A stretch of DNA of 64,000 nt from JAJDOD01 sp050299835 (lineage in GTDB: Bacteria; Pseudomonadota; Alphaproteobacteria; Rhodobacterales; Rhodobacteraceae). The notes beneath the pieces are model-generated. The model made no database searches, had not been told where the DNA came from, and was given only the letters and a program-made list of their open reading frames with translations. The DNA is taken from assembly GCA_050299835.1 (NCBI GenBank), contig JBNKWP010000010.1:57719-121718 (forward strand). The letters are read 5' to 3'. The position numbers were made by a program, and so were the translations under genes. Positions 26,553 through 35,772 of this stretch are shown here, in pieces (positions within the stretch are counted from its first letter, which is position 1; each line of letters opens with the position of its first letter).

Positions 26553-27059
26553 GGGGCCTCCTCCTCGGTTGCTCAGCCCGTTGCCACCTTGGATCCACGA
26601 AAGCTGGCTGTACCAGTCCTCGGGCGACATGCCGGACATCACGTGGTTGCGGACCGCTACCTTGGCGTCGTCCGGGTGATAGATCCGACATTCCCCATTT
26701 GACGTTCCGTCCGCGAGGCTACAGCCGCCAAACGTGACTTTCCAAGCAGTTTCTGACTCCAGCCCTCTTGCGAAGGTGCGTACCAGCCGCGAAGAGCGGC
26801 CGAGCGTGCTGGCCCTGGCGGTGCTGCTGGACTCTGTGGAATGTCTGTCAAGTTCCAACGAGAAGACATAATTTTGGCACTGGAGTTCGATGGAAATATA
26901 TCCACTACTGATGTTGTGGACGGCTCCTACTCCGGCATTGCGATGTACCAAGTTGCGGTGGTTAATCAAGAACGGCAAATGTCGCTTCTTGGTACATTCG
27001 AGAAATAGCCCCTACGGCAGCACTCGGGATCAAACCGGACCTCCGAAATGTTGCTCAAA

Positions 27060-27149
27060 TGGCGGCTCCGTCCCGCATACCGGTCGTTAGGGCGCGTCAG
27101 CAGGGTCTTGCAGGCTTCGCGCCCGCGGCGAACGGCGGCTTTGAGCCCT
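27060..27149 (+). repeat. Dispersed repeat B, copy (gap 26553-27278)
   Basis: GGCGGCTCCGTCCCGCATAC, CGGTCGTTAGGGCGCGTCAG and GGTCTTGCAGGC, then GGCGAACGGCGGCTTTGAGC. It differs from the 25174 copy at about ten positions. The sequence 26553-27059 carries only weakly protein-like frames and no gene I can support. Confidence 0.82.
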
Positions 27150-27278
27150 TCTAAGACACTGGTGTGCTTAGCGGCATTTCACACAAAGCGCGGAAGGCTA
27201 ACATTTGCCACAGTCGCGAAACCAGCTAGGAGCACAATCGAAAGCGGTAATTCGATGCTATGGGTGTGCGTCTCGACC

Positions 27279-27707
27279 CTAGTCGCTAACTTTGTTCGCA
27301 CGGAGTTGGCTGGCGACGAACGCCTCGAACGAGACTCCAAGTACTATGTTTGAGCGGATATCCCACTTGGCAAGCAGGATCTCCCACCTTCGGAGAACCC
27401 AAATCTGCCATTCCGCGTCGTCTAGCGCCTTGAGCGCCTGCCGTGTCGGCATGAGTTCAACGGGAACATCGGCTTGAGAGAGCCATGCCGGTGAGGCATC
27501 CGAAAGTACAACGAGCACGTCACGTCTTCGGCGCGCATTGTCGTGCAGAGCGACCGTGACGAGGGGTTCTGCCTCCGCCCAGGCTAGCCCGAGGGCGGTG
27601 ACCGCAACCCGTCCCTTTCTCGGTGCCTTTGCAGGAGCTTCCGGGATCAAGCGGATCAGTTTCCTCGAATGGGCAGCCTGGCCTCGTCCGAACAGGGGCA
27701 CTGTCAA
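27279..27707 (-). CDS. Protein of unknown function, divergent from the radical SAM fusion
   Basis: A possible 142-residue protein. Its composition looks coding (VAVTALGLAWAEAEPLVTVAL; DVLVVLSDASPAWLSQADVP; WQIWVLRRWEILLAKWDI), but I do not recognise a family. The only start is TTG 27707, immediately beside the proposed ATG 27708 of the radical SAM fusion on the other strand. There is no good ribosome site, so it may be the remaining part of a longer gene. Confidence 0.45.
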   Translation of the reverse strand: MTVPLFGRGQAAHSRKLIRLIPEAPAKAPRKGRVAVTALGLAWAEAEPLVTVALHDNARRRRDVLVVLSDASPAWLSQADVPVELMPTRQALKALDDAEWQIWVLRRWEILLAKWDIRSNIVLGVSFEAFVASQLRANKVSD

Positions 27708-30089
27708 ATGCCGGTTGGCGGCATCGCCGCAACACTGCTGCCCAATGCCAAGTTGCTGCCAAAAGTCATGATCGATATACTCCGCGAAGCGCCAACAACC
27801 GGTTCATTAGTTCAAATGCAGAGGGATTCTGTCAATGTGCGTGAAGCCCAGCAACTGACCGATGCGGACCGTTTCGGGTTTTTCTTGCGCATCACAGACG
27901 CCGACTTTCCCGGCTATTTTCGCGCGATGCGTGGGCGGAACGAACGGCTCGAGATTAACGCGGCGGAGCGGTTCACGCGGGCTTGGCTCGCGCGCAACGT
28001 GACGGCCCGGGGCACGGTTCTGGAGGGCGCCGAGCGCTTTCTCATCGCGCAATCTCTCGGCCAGTCGGGTTTAAACGCCTTCGCCCTCGTGGCGTCGGCA
28101 ACGCTGGCGATCTCGCTTCGGCAGTTTCTGGATGCCGAAACACTTGCAGGCGGGGCAGCGGCAGCGGACCAGCACGACACGTACGCGCAGCGCCTGCAAC
28201 TTGCGGCGCGGGAACGCAGTGTCAGCTTGCGGCTTGAAGTGGATGATTGGCTTCAGGATCGTTTCTGCGACAATCCTTTCTCAAATGTAGAAATCATCGG
28301 TTCACGGGATGTCTACACCTGTTGTGCCGCGTGGATGCCGGCGAAGCTCGGGCACGCCGAAGACGTGGCGGACGTCTGGAACGGAGCGCGTGCCGCCGAG
28401 GTACGTCGTTCCGTGCTGGATGGCGATTTCGGGTATTGCAGCAGATTGAGTTGCCCGAGGATTGCCGGGCGAGAACTGCCGCGTCGGGACGATTCCAACC
28501 TTGCCGAGATGCTAAGCTCCAAGTGTACGGGCGGTGTGGTCGCGGCACCCCGTCGCGTACTTCTGTCATACGACGAGTCCTGCAACCTCAGTTGTCCGTC
28601 CTGCCGGAAGAAACTTCTCATGGCCAACAAAGAGGCAACTGCGGAACTCGATGCCTTCTATGACCAACATATCGCACGCCTGATCGAGAGCGCCAGTGAG
28701 ATCAAAGTTACGGGGAGCGGAGACCCGTTTGGCAGCCGACACTTCCGGAAAGTGCTGGGTAAGATTGCGGCGGATGGGAAAGACGGTCCTAGATTGCAGT
28801 TGCAGACGAACGGACTGCTATTTGATCGCCGCGCGTGGGAGGAACTCGGACTCGCTGGCCACGTCCGTTCGGTTTGGATTTCGGTCGATGCCGCGACAGC
28901 CGGAACCTATGCCAAGCTGAGGGGCGGTGATTTCGATCGCCTGATCAAAAACATGGAAATGCTCGGGGAATTGCGCGCCGAAGGTGCCTTCGCCGAACTC
29001 CGATTGGATTTCGTGGTTCAAAACGAGAACTTTACGGAACTAGAGGACTTCGTCGCTCTGGCAAGGCGCGTAGGAGCCGACGGAGTGCATTTGTTGCGAC
29101 TTCGGAACTGGGGGACATTCACTCCAGACGAGTTCCTTTCACACGATGTGTCACGCAGGGACCATCCAAACCACGCTGCACTCCTCGACATTCTGAAGCG
29201 ACCTTCGTTATCTGATCGGTTCGTGGATCTCGGCAACCTCTCACCGCTTCTGACCACTACACCCACGGACAATCGGCGGCATACCACCGAAGTTCCTCAG
29301 ATTGTGGTATTCGGCGCCGCGCGTACCGGGACGAACCTTCTTTTCCAACTCCTCGATTTGTTTCCGAAACTGATGATTTACCGGGAGCTATTCAATCCAG
29401 CAGGCAGTTTCGGCATGGAGCGCTACGGAGGAGCCCCGCTGCGTCTCCATTCTGATCTTGACCGCACGGCCTATACTGGCGAACGGGACCGCCGTCTGGT
29501 GGCTAGCGTTCGCAACGACCCATTGCGCACGCTGAACCACTTGCGTGCGCTTGCAGCAAAGCGATCGGCAGACGCTATCGCCTTCAAACTCTTTCCTGGC
29601 CAGATCGAAAGCGCGGAAGTTCTCGACGGCGTTTTGAGCGACCGAAAACTCGTGCCGATCATCGTGCGCCGACAACCCATTGCCTCGTTCGTGTCTCTGC
29701 TCAAGGCACGCAAAAACGATGTTTGGACCGGCGCAGATACAACCGATATTAAGGTGCCATTCGACTTCGATGAGTTCCGAGATTGGTATGAAATACATGC
29801 GCACTGGTACCGTCACATTGGCAGCCGCCTGAGGGATCTTGGCCAATCTCCACTTGTTCTGGACTATGAAACGTTCTCGTCTGACCTGGATCTGATTGGA
29901 AAAGAACTCGCAAAACACATCTCCAGTCTTGGCGTCAACGTTGCAACGCAGGCGACGGTCAACGTCAGCCTTATCCGCCAAGATCGCACAAGTGACGTAT
30001 TCGAGCGTTTCGAGAACCCCTCAAGTGTTCGTGACACATTGGAGCAATTCGGATACATTGAAAGGGCATTGGAGTATTTCGAGCTTTAG
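27708..30089 (+). CDS. Radical SAM - sulfotransferase fusion protein
   Basis: A 793-residue three-part protein. (1) Residues about 1-270: a helical N-terminal part leading to a SPASM-like cysteine cluster, Cys205/Cys206 (DVYTCCAAW), Cys244 and Cys249 (GYCSRLSCPRI). (2) Residues about 283-500: a radical SAM core with Cys292-x3-Cys296-x2-Cys299 in SYDESCNLSCPSCRKK. (3) Residues about 530-793: a sulfotransferase domain with the PAPS-binding loop VFGAARTGTNLLFQLL (533-548) and RRQPIASFVSLLKARK. AGGGGC lies before ATG 27708; later ATGs at 27768 and 27816 lack one. A lipoprotein and a two-domain glycosyltransferase follow on the same strand, so a sulfated and radical-modified glycan or glycopeptide is a fair guess. 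Confidence 0.85.
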   Translation: MPVGGIAATLLPNAKLLPKVMIDILREAPTTGSLVQMQRDSVNVREAQQLTDADRFGFFLRITDADFPGYFRAMRGRNERLEINAAERFTRAWLARNVTARGTVLEGAERFLIAQSLGQSGLNAFALVASATLAISLRQFLDAETLAGGAAAADQHDTYAQRLQLAARERSVSLRLEVDDWLQDRFCDNPFSNVEIIGSRDVYTCCAAWMPAKLGHAEDVADVWNGARAAEVRRSVLDGDFGYCSRLSCPRIAGRELPRRDDSNLAEMLSSKCTGGVVAAPRRVLLSYDESCNLSCPSCRKKLLMANKEATAELDAFYDQHIARLIESASEIKVTGSGDPFGSRHFRKVLGKIAADGKDGPRLQLQTNGLLFDRRAWEELGLAGHVRSVWISVDAATAGTYAKLRGGDFDRLIKNMEMLGELRAEGAFAELRLDFVVQNENFTELEDFVALARRVGADGVHLLRLRNWGTFTPDEFLSHDVSRRDHPNHAALLDILKRPSLSDRFVDLGNLSPLLTTTPTDNRRHTTEVPQIVVFGAARTGTNLLFQLLDLFPKLMIYRELFNPAGSFGMERYGGAPLRLHSDLDRTAYTGERDRRLVASVRNDPLRTLNHLRALAAKRSADAIAFKLFPGQIESAEVLDGVLSDRKLVPIIVRRQPIASFVSLLKARKNDVWTGADTTDIKVPFDFDEFRDWYEIHAHWYRHIGSRLRDLGQSPLVLDYETFSSDLDLIGKELAKHISSLGVNVATQATVNVSLIRQDRTSDVFERFENPSSVRDTLEQFGYIERALEYFEL

Positions 30090-30123
30090 TTAGGGGGCGC
30101 GAGAGAGGGGATTTTCAAGCGAA

Positions 30124-30408
30124 ATGAAAAGATTTGTGCTTTCGGGCTTCGCTGGGTTCTTGGCTGCATGTTCAGCCACACCGCAAGAAAAGGCAGCTTG
30201 GGACGACGCGGCTCAAAAGAATACGGTCAGAGGATATTGCTCGTACCTTTCTGCTTACCCGAGGGGATATTATTCGAGCATCGCTCTGCAACGACTTGAA
30301 ATGGTCGTTAGTCCTAGAGAACTCGAACAATTGCCGTATGACTGTCCGACAGATGTCGCTGCGGCATCTGGTGGGGCCGCTGCGTCTGCTTCCTCACCGA
30401 CCTACTGA
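30124..30408 (+). CDS. Small lipoprotein
   Basis: A 94-residue protein. The signal MKRFVLSGFAGFLAACSA has a lipobox LAAC with Cys16. The mature part reads AAWDDAAQKNTVRGYCSYLSAY then PRGYYSSIALQRLE, like a single TPR-style unit found in envelope proteins, and ends in a serine/alanine tail. It lies 34 bases after the radical SAM/sulfotransferase gene and 27 before the glycosyltransferase, so it is probably part of their operon. GAGAGGGG is upstream of ATG 30124, though rather far. Confidence 0.65.
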   Translation: MKRFVLSGFAGFLAACSATPQEKAAWDDAAQKNTVRGYCSYLSAYPRGYYSSIALQRLEMVVSPRELEQLPYDCPTDVAAASGGAAASASSPTY

Positions 30409-30435
30409 GACAGCAACTGTTCCGCGTCCGGTCCA

Positions 30436-32658
30436 ATGGTTCGATTTGACATTGTTCACGCCGGCGACCCCCGATACCTCGGCGGGACTTCCTCTGCACT
30501 GCGGGCCGAATTAAAGGCCGGCGTAAGAGCCGGGTACAGGATCGCGTTCCTGCCGTATCTTGGGCCGCGCTCGGGCAGCGTGACGGGAATGGAAATCCGC
30601 GTCGAAGAAACGATCCGTGAACTCGGGATTCCTATCCTGACAGCAGAGGATCCGGTCGAGGCAGACATCCTGTTCGCGCATCACCCAATGGTCTTCGAAC
30701 GCCTGCCGGACCGCCCTGTCGCGCTGCGTCCGGGACATGTGGTTGCAGTCCTGCATCATCCGATTTTCGATGGTCGGGGCGTGCCACAATACAACGTACA
30801 GCGACTCATGAATTCTCTCAGCCTGACGTTTTCGGCACCAGTTTCATTGGCGCCTATCAGCCCAGTCGTCCGCGGTCAGTTGCACGCGACCGCCGACAAT
30901 TCGCTGTCGGTTTTGACGATGGACCTGCCGAACCTGATCGATCTCGCTGAGTGGCCGCTCCGCGACCGGCCTCCACCGAGGGACAAGGCAGTCATAGGTC
31001 GACATTCGCGTGACGACCCTTTGAAGTGGCCTGATGACAGGGCGACATTGCTGGCGGCCTATCCCGCGAACGACCTGTTGAAAGTCCGGATTCTGGGAGG
31101 TTCGCCCTTCGGGTCGGAAGAGCCGTTGCCGCCTGGATGGACTGTCCTTCCGTTTGGAAGCACTGGCATTTCGGAATTTTTGCGGGGTTTGGACTTCTTC
31201 GTCTTCTTTCATAGCAGCAAATGGATCGAAGCGTTCGGGATTGCGGTCGCGGAAGCGATGGCCACGGGCCTTGTCGTGCTGGTGCCTCCGTCCTTTCGGG
31301 AGACATTCGGAGAAGCAGCTATTTATTGTCGCCCGGATGAGGTGGCGGACACAGTGAAGTTCTTCGTGGCACGCCCCGATGAATATCAACGCCAATCTCG
31401 CGCGGCGCGCAACTGGACCGCGTCAACACTTGGGCTCGAGGGATACCGTGAACGGATCGATGCCCTTGCTTTGTCCCTTGATCGGACGATCAGGGCCAGC
31501 GACGGCGTTTCCGAGACGCTTCCCGCTCGCACGCGCAAACGAACAATTTTCGTTGCAGGAAACGGAATAGGTTTAGGGCATGTAACGCGTTTGCTTGCCA
31601 TCGCGCGCGCTCTTCCGGACGACATTGAACCCATCTTCCTCACACTGTCCCTGGCCACTCCACTTCTCCGGGAACAGGGAGTGTCGGCAGATTACGTGCT
31701 TGCGCACGGGCGGGCCGGGGTTACCGGTGAGAGCTGGAACGCAGCTTTCGCTATGGAGCTTGACGCGGCGATCAACGCCTCCGGCGCGCGCATGGTCGTG
31801 TTCGACGGGAACGACGCTTTTCCCGGTATGCATCATCTACTTTCAGCGCGACCGGATATCGCCAGAGTCTGGGTTCGACGGGGTCTTTGGCAACCGCAGT
31901 CGAGCCTTAACCTGGAAACGGAGGCGCTCTTCGACATGATCCTCGAACCTTGGGAGCTTGCGGCTTTCGAGGATGTCGGTGCTACCGCGGATCGGACAAA
32001 GGTGGAGCGCATCGGTCCTATCCTCCTCGCGCTTCCGGAGGATTGGCTTTCGCGTACCGAGGCTGCGGCCAAACTGGACATTGATCCAAAGGACTGGTGC
32101 ATCGCCGTCCAGTTGGGTGCCGAGGCGAATACTGACATGTCGCCGGTCCGCGAAGCCCTGGCTTCCCTTCCAGATCAGCATGGCGGACGACGCCTGCGGA
32201 CAATCGAGATACTCAACCCCATTGCGCCCGCCAGGCCGATCAATTCGTTCGAGACCCGTGTGCTCTATCCAGTGGCCCCCGTCAGTCGGGCTTTCGACGT
32301 GATGGTCACTACGGCGGGGTACAACGGATTTCACGAATGTTGTCTGGGCGGTGTCCCGACAATCTATGTGCCGAATGAGTCGCCAGAGATGGATGACCAA
32401 TCCCTGCGCGCCGCAGCGGCTGAGACGGCCGGACTTGCCAGGTCAGTGCCGCTTCGGGACACTGCGCACTTGCAGGGCACGGTGCTCTCAATGCTGAACG
32501 AGACTCTGGCGAAGGAAATTGCCTCGCGCGCTGCCAAACTGCCAAAAGCGACGGGCGCAAAGGAGGCTGCGGACCGGATTGCACTATTTATGCAATCAGT
32601 AAGGACTGATCAGGATTTGGGGACGACGCTTCCAAGGCGCTCACGGCCAGATATCTGA
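30436..32658 (+). CDS. Two-domain glycosyltransferase (GT4-like + GT28/MurG-like)
   Basis: A 740-residue protein made of two glycosyltransferase-like halves. Residues about 1-355 are GT4/GT-B-like, with the C-terminal donor-site text KWIEAFGIAVAEAMATGLVV and GEAAIYCRPDEVAD. After a linker (RTRKRTIFVAGNGIGLGHVT) residues about 365-735 resemble GT28/MurG-type transferases: GLGHVTRLLAIARAL, VFDGNDAFPGMHHLL and the acceptor/donor segment VTTAGYNGFHECCLGGVPTIYVP. It has no membrane segment or signal. It follows the radical SAM-sulfotransferase and lipoprotein genes. It may add two sugars in succession; donor and acceptor are unknown. Confidence 0.8.
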   Translation: MVRFDIVHAGDPRYLGGTSSALRAELKAGVRAGYRIAFLPYLGPRSGSVTGMEIRVEETIRELGIPILTAEDPVEADILFAHHPMVFERLPDRPVALRPGHVVAVLHHPIFDGRGVPQYNVQRLMNSLSLTFSAPVSLAPISPVVRGQLHATADNSLSVLTMDLPNLIDLAEWPLRDRPPPRDKAVIGRHSRDDPLKWPDDRATLLAAYPANDLLKVRILGGSPFGSEEPLPPGWTVLPFGSTGISEFLRGLDFFVFFHSSKWIEAFGIAVAEAMATGLVVLVPPSFRETFGEAAIYCRPDEVADTVKFFVARPDEYQRQSRAARNWTASTLGLEGYRERIDALALSLDRTIRASDGVSETLPARTRKRTIFVAGNGIGLGHVTRLLAIARALPDDIEPIFLTLSLATPLLREQGVSADYVLAHGRAGVTGESWNAAFAMELDAAINASGARMVVFDGNDAFPGMHHLLSARPDIARVWVRRGLWQPQSSLNLETEALFDMILEPWELAAFEDVGATADRTKVERIGPILLALPEDWLSRTEAAAKLDIDPKDWCIAVQLGAEANTDMSPVREALASLPDQHGGRRLRTIEILNPIAPARPINSFETRVLYPVAPVSRAFDVMVTTAGYNGFHECCLGGVPTIYVPNESPEMDDQSLRAAAAETAGLARSVPLRDTAHLQGTVLSMLNETLAKEIASRAAKLPKATGAKEAADRIALFMQSVRTDQDLGTTLPRRSRPDI

Positions 32659-32910
32659 ACGTCCAACCGATATCACTGATGGTTTTGGAGGAATGGTAAG
32701 TCGCCCATTGGTGCACCGGAGCACCAAAGCCTCGGATCGTCGTAAATGGTTTGAAGACTATCCGGTTCGTTCCGCAGAGTTTTAGATTCACGAGTGCAGC
32801 GTCGCACTTGCGATCAAAATCTGTTTTCGAGCAACTGCGCTGCAGCGGCGTTGTGCATAATGAATGCCTGGCTTGGACCAAGACCAGGCTTCCGTACGTT
32901 GTTGAAGAAT

Positions 32911-32999
32911 GGCAGTATTGTCCCGCATACCGGGCGTTGAGGCCCGTCAGTAGGGTCTTGCGGGCTCCGCGCCCGCAGCGAACGGCAGCTTTGAGCCCA
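32911..32999 (+). repeat. Dispersed repeat B, copy (gap 32659-33137)
   Basis: TGTCCCGCATACCGGGCGTT, GAGGCCCGTCAGTAGGGTCT, TGCGGGCTCCGCGCCCGCAG, CGAACGGCAGCTTTGAGCCC in order; nearly identical to 25174-25261. Upstream, GGAGGA precedes a 30-codon ORF at 32695 (MVSRPLVHRSTKASDRRK...), which I cannot assign. Confidence 0.85.
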
Positions 33000-33137
33000 G
33001 TTCTACAAATGCTGCGCAGTTGTCGAAGGTCTGCTTTCGAATACTTGAGACTCTCTAGTCGGCTTCCATAATCAGCGGGATGTCAGTTCACGCTAATGAC
33101 GGGCAGGACGCGATGGATCGAGCCGAGTAAGGAGTGA

Positions 33138-33620
33138 TCACCGCCTGAACTCGATATCCGCCATCGCGCTCTTATCCACGCGGGACCTGGACGAATAACG
33201 CAGTGTCCCTGCGGCCATCTGCATGGTTATGATCTGCGACAAGTCGCGACCCGTTCGGGGATGTTTCGCGCTGAAAGCGAACTGCACGGTTTCGCTGTCG
33301 ACGCGCCCGGAGATCGAGGTTTGACCCGGTCCGTCCGGATTGCGCCAGAAGCCGGACAGGCGATCATCGTCCTCCTCTTTCAGCGCGCCGTCGATCTCGA
33401 ACGTCCGACCCGGAACGGCGCAGCGGCCGCGCACGCGAAGCCGTCGGCGATCTTCCTGCCATTCATTGGACAGCCGGCACCGAACCGCTTCCTCCGCGCT
33501 TCCCGGAACTTCTCGTGCTGTTCCCGACCCCGACCATTCGCCCGCCAATTCAGGCAGCGGATCGGCTATCAAAGGCGTGCCAGCAAGCACGAGAAGCAAG
33601 GACAATTCACGAAATGTCAT
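33138..33620 (-). CDS. Exported protein of a polyketide/MMPL operon
   Basis: A 160-residue protein with an N-terminal signal peptide (LSLLLVLAGTPLIADP). The mature part is beta-rich: LAGEWSGSGTAREVPGS, CRLSNEWQEDRRRLRVRGRC, LSGFWRNPDGPGQTSISGR and LRYSSRSRVDKS. The text resembles small lipocalin-like periplasmic proteins; I do not know the family name. ATG 33620 overlaps the end of the MMPL transporter gene by 14 bases, so translation is coupled. As last gene of the PKS operon it may carry or shield the lipid product in the periplasm (inference). Confidence 0.75.
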   Translation of the reverse strand: MTFRELSLLLVLAGTPLIADPLPELAGEWSGSGTAREVPGSAEEAVRCRLSNEWQEDRRRLRVRGRCAVPGRTFEIDGALKEEDDDRLSGFWRNPDGPGQTSISGRVDSETVQFAFSAKHPRTGRDLSQIITMQMAAGTLRYSSRSRVDKSAMADIEFRR

Positions 33621-35772
33621 GACGGGCACCAAGAGTCAGAAGGGCAGGTAGTAGCAAGAGATCGGTCAAAAGCGCGGCCACAAGGCTGAGCGAGAGGGTC
33701 GCTCCGAACAGGCGAACTGGCTGGAAGACGCTGAAGGCTGTGACAGCGATACCGGCGCACAGCAGAACTGTCGTCATCGTCATGACGCCGCCTGCCTTCT
33801 CCAAGGCCTGGCGCAAGGCTTCGTTGTGAGAAGCCCCTGAATTCACTGCCTGTCGGTAGCGAAGAAGCAAATGCACCGTGTCGTCGATGGCAATCCCGAA
33901 CGCGATTGTCAGCGCCAGGGCTAAAGGCGGCGTCAGATGGCCCGCGCTCAACAGGTGCGGCGCACTTCCCACCACCAGCACGGGCAGCAGGTTGACGACA
34001 AGCGCGACCGGCAGGACGAAGACGCTGCGAAAGGCAAGCGCAACTATGATTGCGCCGCCCGCACTCGCCAGAAGCAGGCCGAGCGTGAGTTCGCTTATCA
34101 ATTCGACCGACCCGTGCCGCATGACGGCGGGCAGCCCGATCACTCGGTCGGCACCTGCAGCCAGTGCCGCGGCTTCGAAGGCATCGTAGTCCGCGAGTGT
34201 GGCGTCGGACCGCATCGGCTCCAGAACCGACACCGCGAAGCGGCGCGTTCCGGTCGTGGCATCCGTAAGCCGTTCTGTCACCGATGTTGGCAAGGCATCG
34301 AGCGCCTCGGGCGGCGGGGGATTGAAGGCATCGCCATTCCATCTCGCAAGCGCGACCTCGGACAGCACTGCACCCTTCGGTGTCACTGTTTCGACCGCCT
34401 CGACAGCCGAAACCATATCGGACCACTCCGTTTCGGGCGGCATCTCGACCCAGGCGCGAAAGACACCGCCGAAGTCCCGGGCGATGCGGTCGTTGGCGTC
34501 GGCAAGCAGACTGGTTGCGGGAAGGTATTGGCTGAGCGGAAACCAGGCGCTGGTCGTCGAAAAACCCAGCCCGGCCGCCAGCAAGACGACCGCGCCCAGA
34601 GCGGCGACACCTTTCGGCGCAGTCGCTCCGGCATGTCCCAATCGGAACGCGAAACCGGCGACGCGCGACCCGACGGAAAGGGTTTGCGGTTCAAGCACAA
34701 CGGCCAGTGCGGCGAAACCGATCAGCAGAAGCCCCATCGACAGCCCCATCGACAGCGACCCGAGCAATGCAAACTCGAACAGTTGCGGGTTCGACGTGAC
34801 CATGATCGCGGCGAAGGCAATTACGGTCGTAAGGCCCGTCAACAGGCTGGCCGGTCCGACCGTGAACAACGTATCCAAAACACGCGCCACGATCGGCCCC
34901 TCTGTGCCGGCGAGGTGCACCGCCAGATGCAAGCCGTTTGCGACGCCGATGATCAGCATGAGCATGGGAATGACGTTGTTCAGAACGGTAATCGGGATTC
35001 CCGCCCATGCCGCCACGCCCAGCGACGCCCCCACGCCAAGCAAGGCGGGCAGGGTCGCAGCCACCGCAAGTCGCGGATCGCGCAGGAACACCAAAGCTGC
35101 GATGGTCACAATCAGCGCACCGAGCAGGTTCAGCCGGAGGAGATCTGCGGCGAGCCCTTCGCGGATCGTCAGCCCCATCACATCTGGCCCGGTCACCGTG
35201 ATGAACAGAGCTGCGTCTTCGTAGGACAGGATGAGCCCGCGCATTTCCTCGAGCGTCTCGTCAAGCGGACGCGTGGCAGTATCGACGGATGCAATGATCA
35301 AAAGTGATTTCGGCGAAATCAGTGTGGGCAATCGGGTTTCCAAAGCATTAAAGGCTGCGAGCCGCGCCTCCAGCTCTTGCAGCGATGGTTCGGGCGGGAC
35401 GATGGGGGCATCTGGCCAGCTTGGATCGTGTGGCGGAAACCGCAGGACGAACGGAGACACGACGGCCGCCACACCCGGCGTCAGCTCGAAATCGAGCGCA
35501 AGGTCCCGTGCGCGACTGATCTGATCGGAGGTCAGCGCGTTTCCGGCCTCAATGAAGACAACGACGTCGGCAAGCTTTCTCACGTATTGCGATTCGAACC
35601 GCGACTGGGCCTGCGACAGCGGGCTATCTGACAGGAAGACCCGGTTGATATCGGCGTCGAAGCCCAGCGATCCGATGCGGGCGAGCAATGCGATGATGAG
35701 GAAAGCGAGGCATAAAATGAGAAATCGTGGACGCGACAGGACGCGTTCACCAATGCCCTCCTTCCGGGTCAC
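33607..35772 (-). CDS. MMPL/RND family transporter
   Basis: A 721-residue inner-membrane exporter with two repeats of one segment, a large periplasmic loop and a five-segment bundle, about 12 membrane segments in all. It starts with FLILCLAFLIIALLARI; the first bundle includes ALIVTIAALVFLRDPRLAVA and GIPITVLNNVIPMLMLIIGV, the second ALALTIAFGIAIDDTVHLLLRYR. The GxxxD-type aspartates expected for proton coupling are seen in IAIDDTVH. Relatives move hopanoids, mycolate-like lipids or siderophores. GTG 35772 overlaps the stop of the methyltransferase gene (GTGA). It probably exports the product of the type III PKS. Confidence 0.88.
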   Translation of the reverse strand: MTRKEGIGERVLSRPRFLILCLAFLIIALLARIGSLGFDADINRVFLSDSPLSQAQSRFESQYVRKLADVVVFIEAGNALTSDQISRARDLALDFELTPGVAAVVSPFVLRFPPHDPSWPDAPIVPPEPSLQELEARLAAFNALETRLPTLISPKSLLIIASVDTATRPLDETLEEMRGLILSYEDAALFITVTGPDVMGLTIREGLAADLLRLNLLGALIVTIAALVFLRDPRLAVAATLPALLGVGASLGVAAWAGIPITVLNNVIPMLMLIIGVANGLHLAVHLAGTEGPIVARVLDTLFTVGPASLLTGLTTVIAFAAIMVTSNPQLFEFALLGSLSMGLSMGLLLIGFAALAVVLEPQTLSVGSRVAGFAFRLGHAGATAPKGVAALGAVVLLAAGLGFSTTSAWFPLSQYLPATSLLADANDRIARDFGGVFRAWVEMPPETEWSDMVSAVEAVETVTPKGAVLSEVALARWNGDAFNPPPPEALDALPTSVTERLTDATTGTRRFAVSVLEPMRSDATLADYDAFEAAALAAGADRVIGLPAVMRHGSVELISELTLGLLLASAGGAIIVALAFRSVFVLPVALVVNLLPVLVVGSAPHLLSAGHLTPPLALALTIAFGIAIDDTVHLLLRYRQAVNSGASHNEALRQALEKAGGVMTMTTVLLCAGIAVTAFSVFQPVRLFGATLSLSLVAALLTDLLLLPALLTLGARHDIS

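Noticed and set aside
26553..26978. Longer start for gentisate dioxygenase (142 extra codons)
   Set aside because: The normal family length and a GGAGGAGG ribosome site support ATG 26552. The upstream frame contains text such as SPEDWYSQLSWIQGGNG that could be a decayed gene, but I cannot assign it.
32695..32787. A 30-codon peptide with a good ribosome site after the double glycosyltransferase
   Set aside because: No family similarity and it lies in a stretch of intergenic, repeat-rich DNA; a chance GGAGGA-ATG is likely.
33937..35307. A 456-codon forward frame across the MMPL transporter
   Set aside because: Shadow of the transporter gene: composition rich in Arg, Gln and His, no recognisable motif, and the reverse frame has full RND features.
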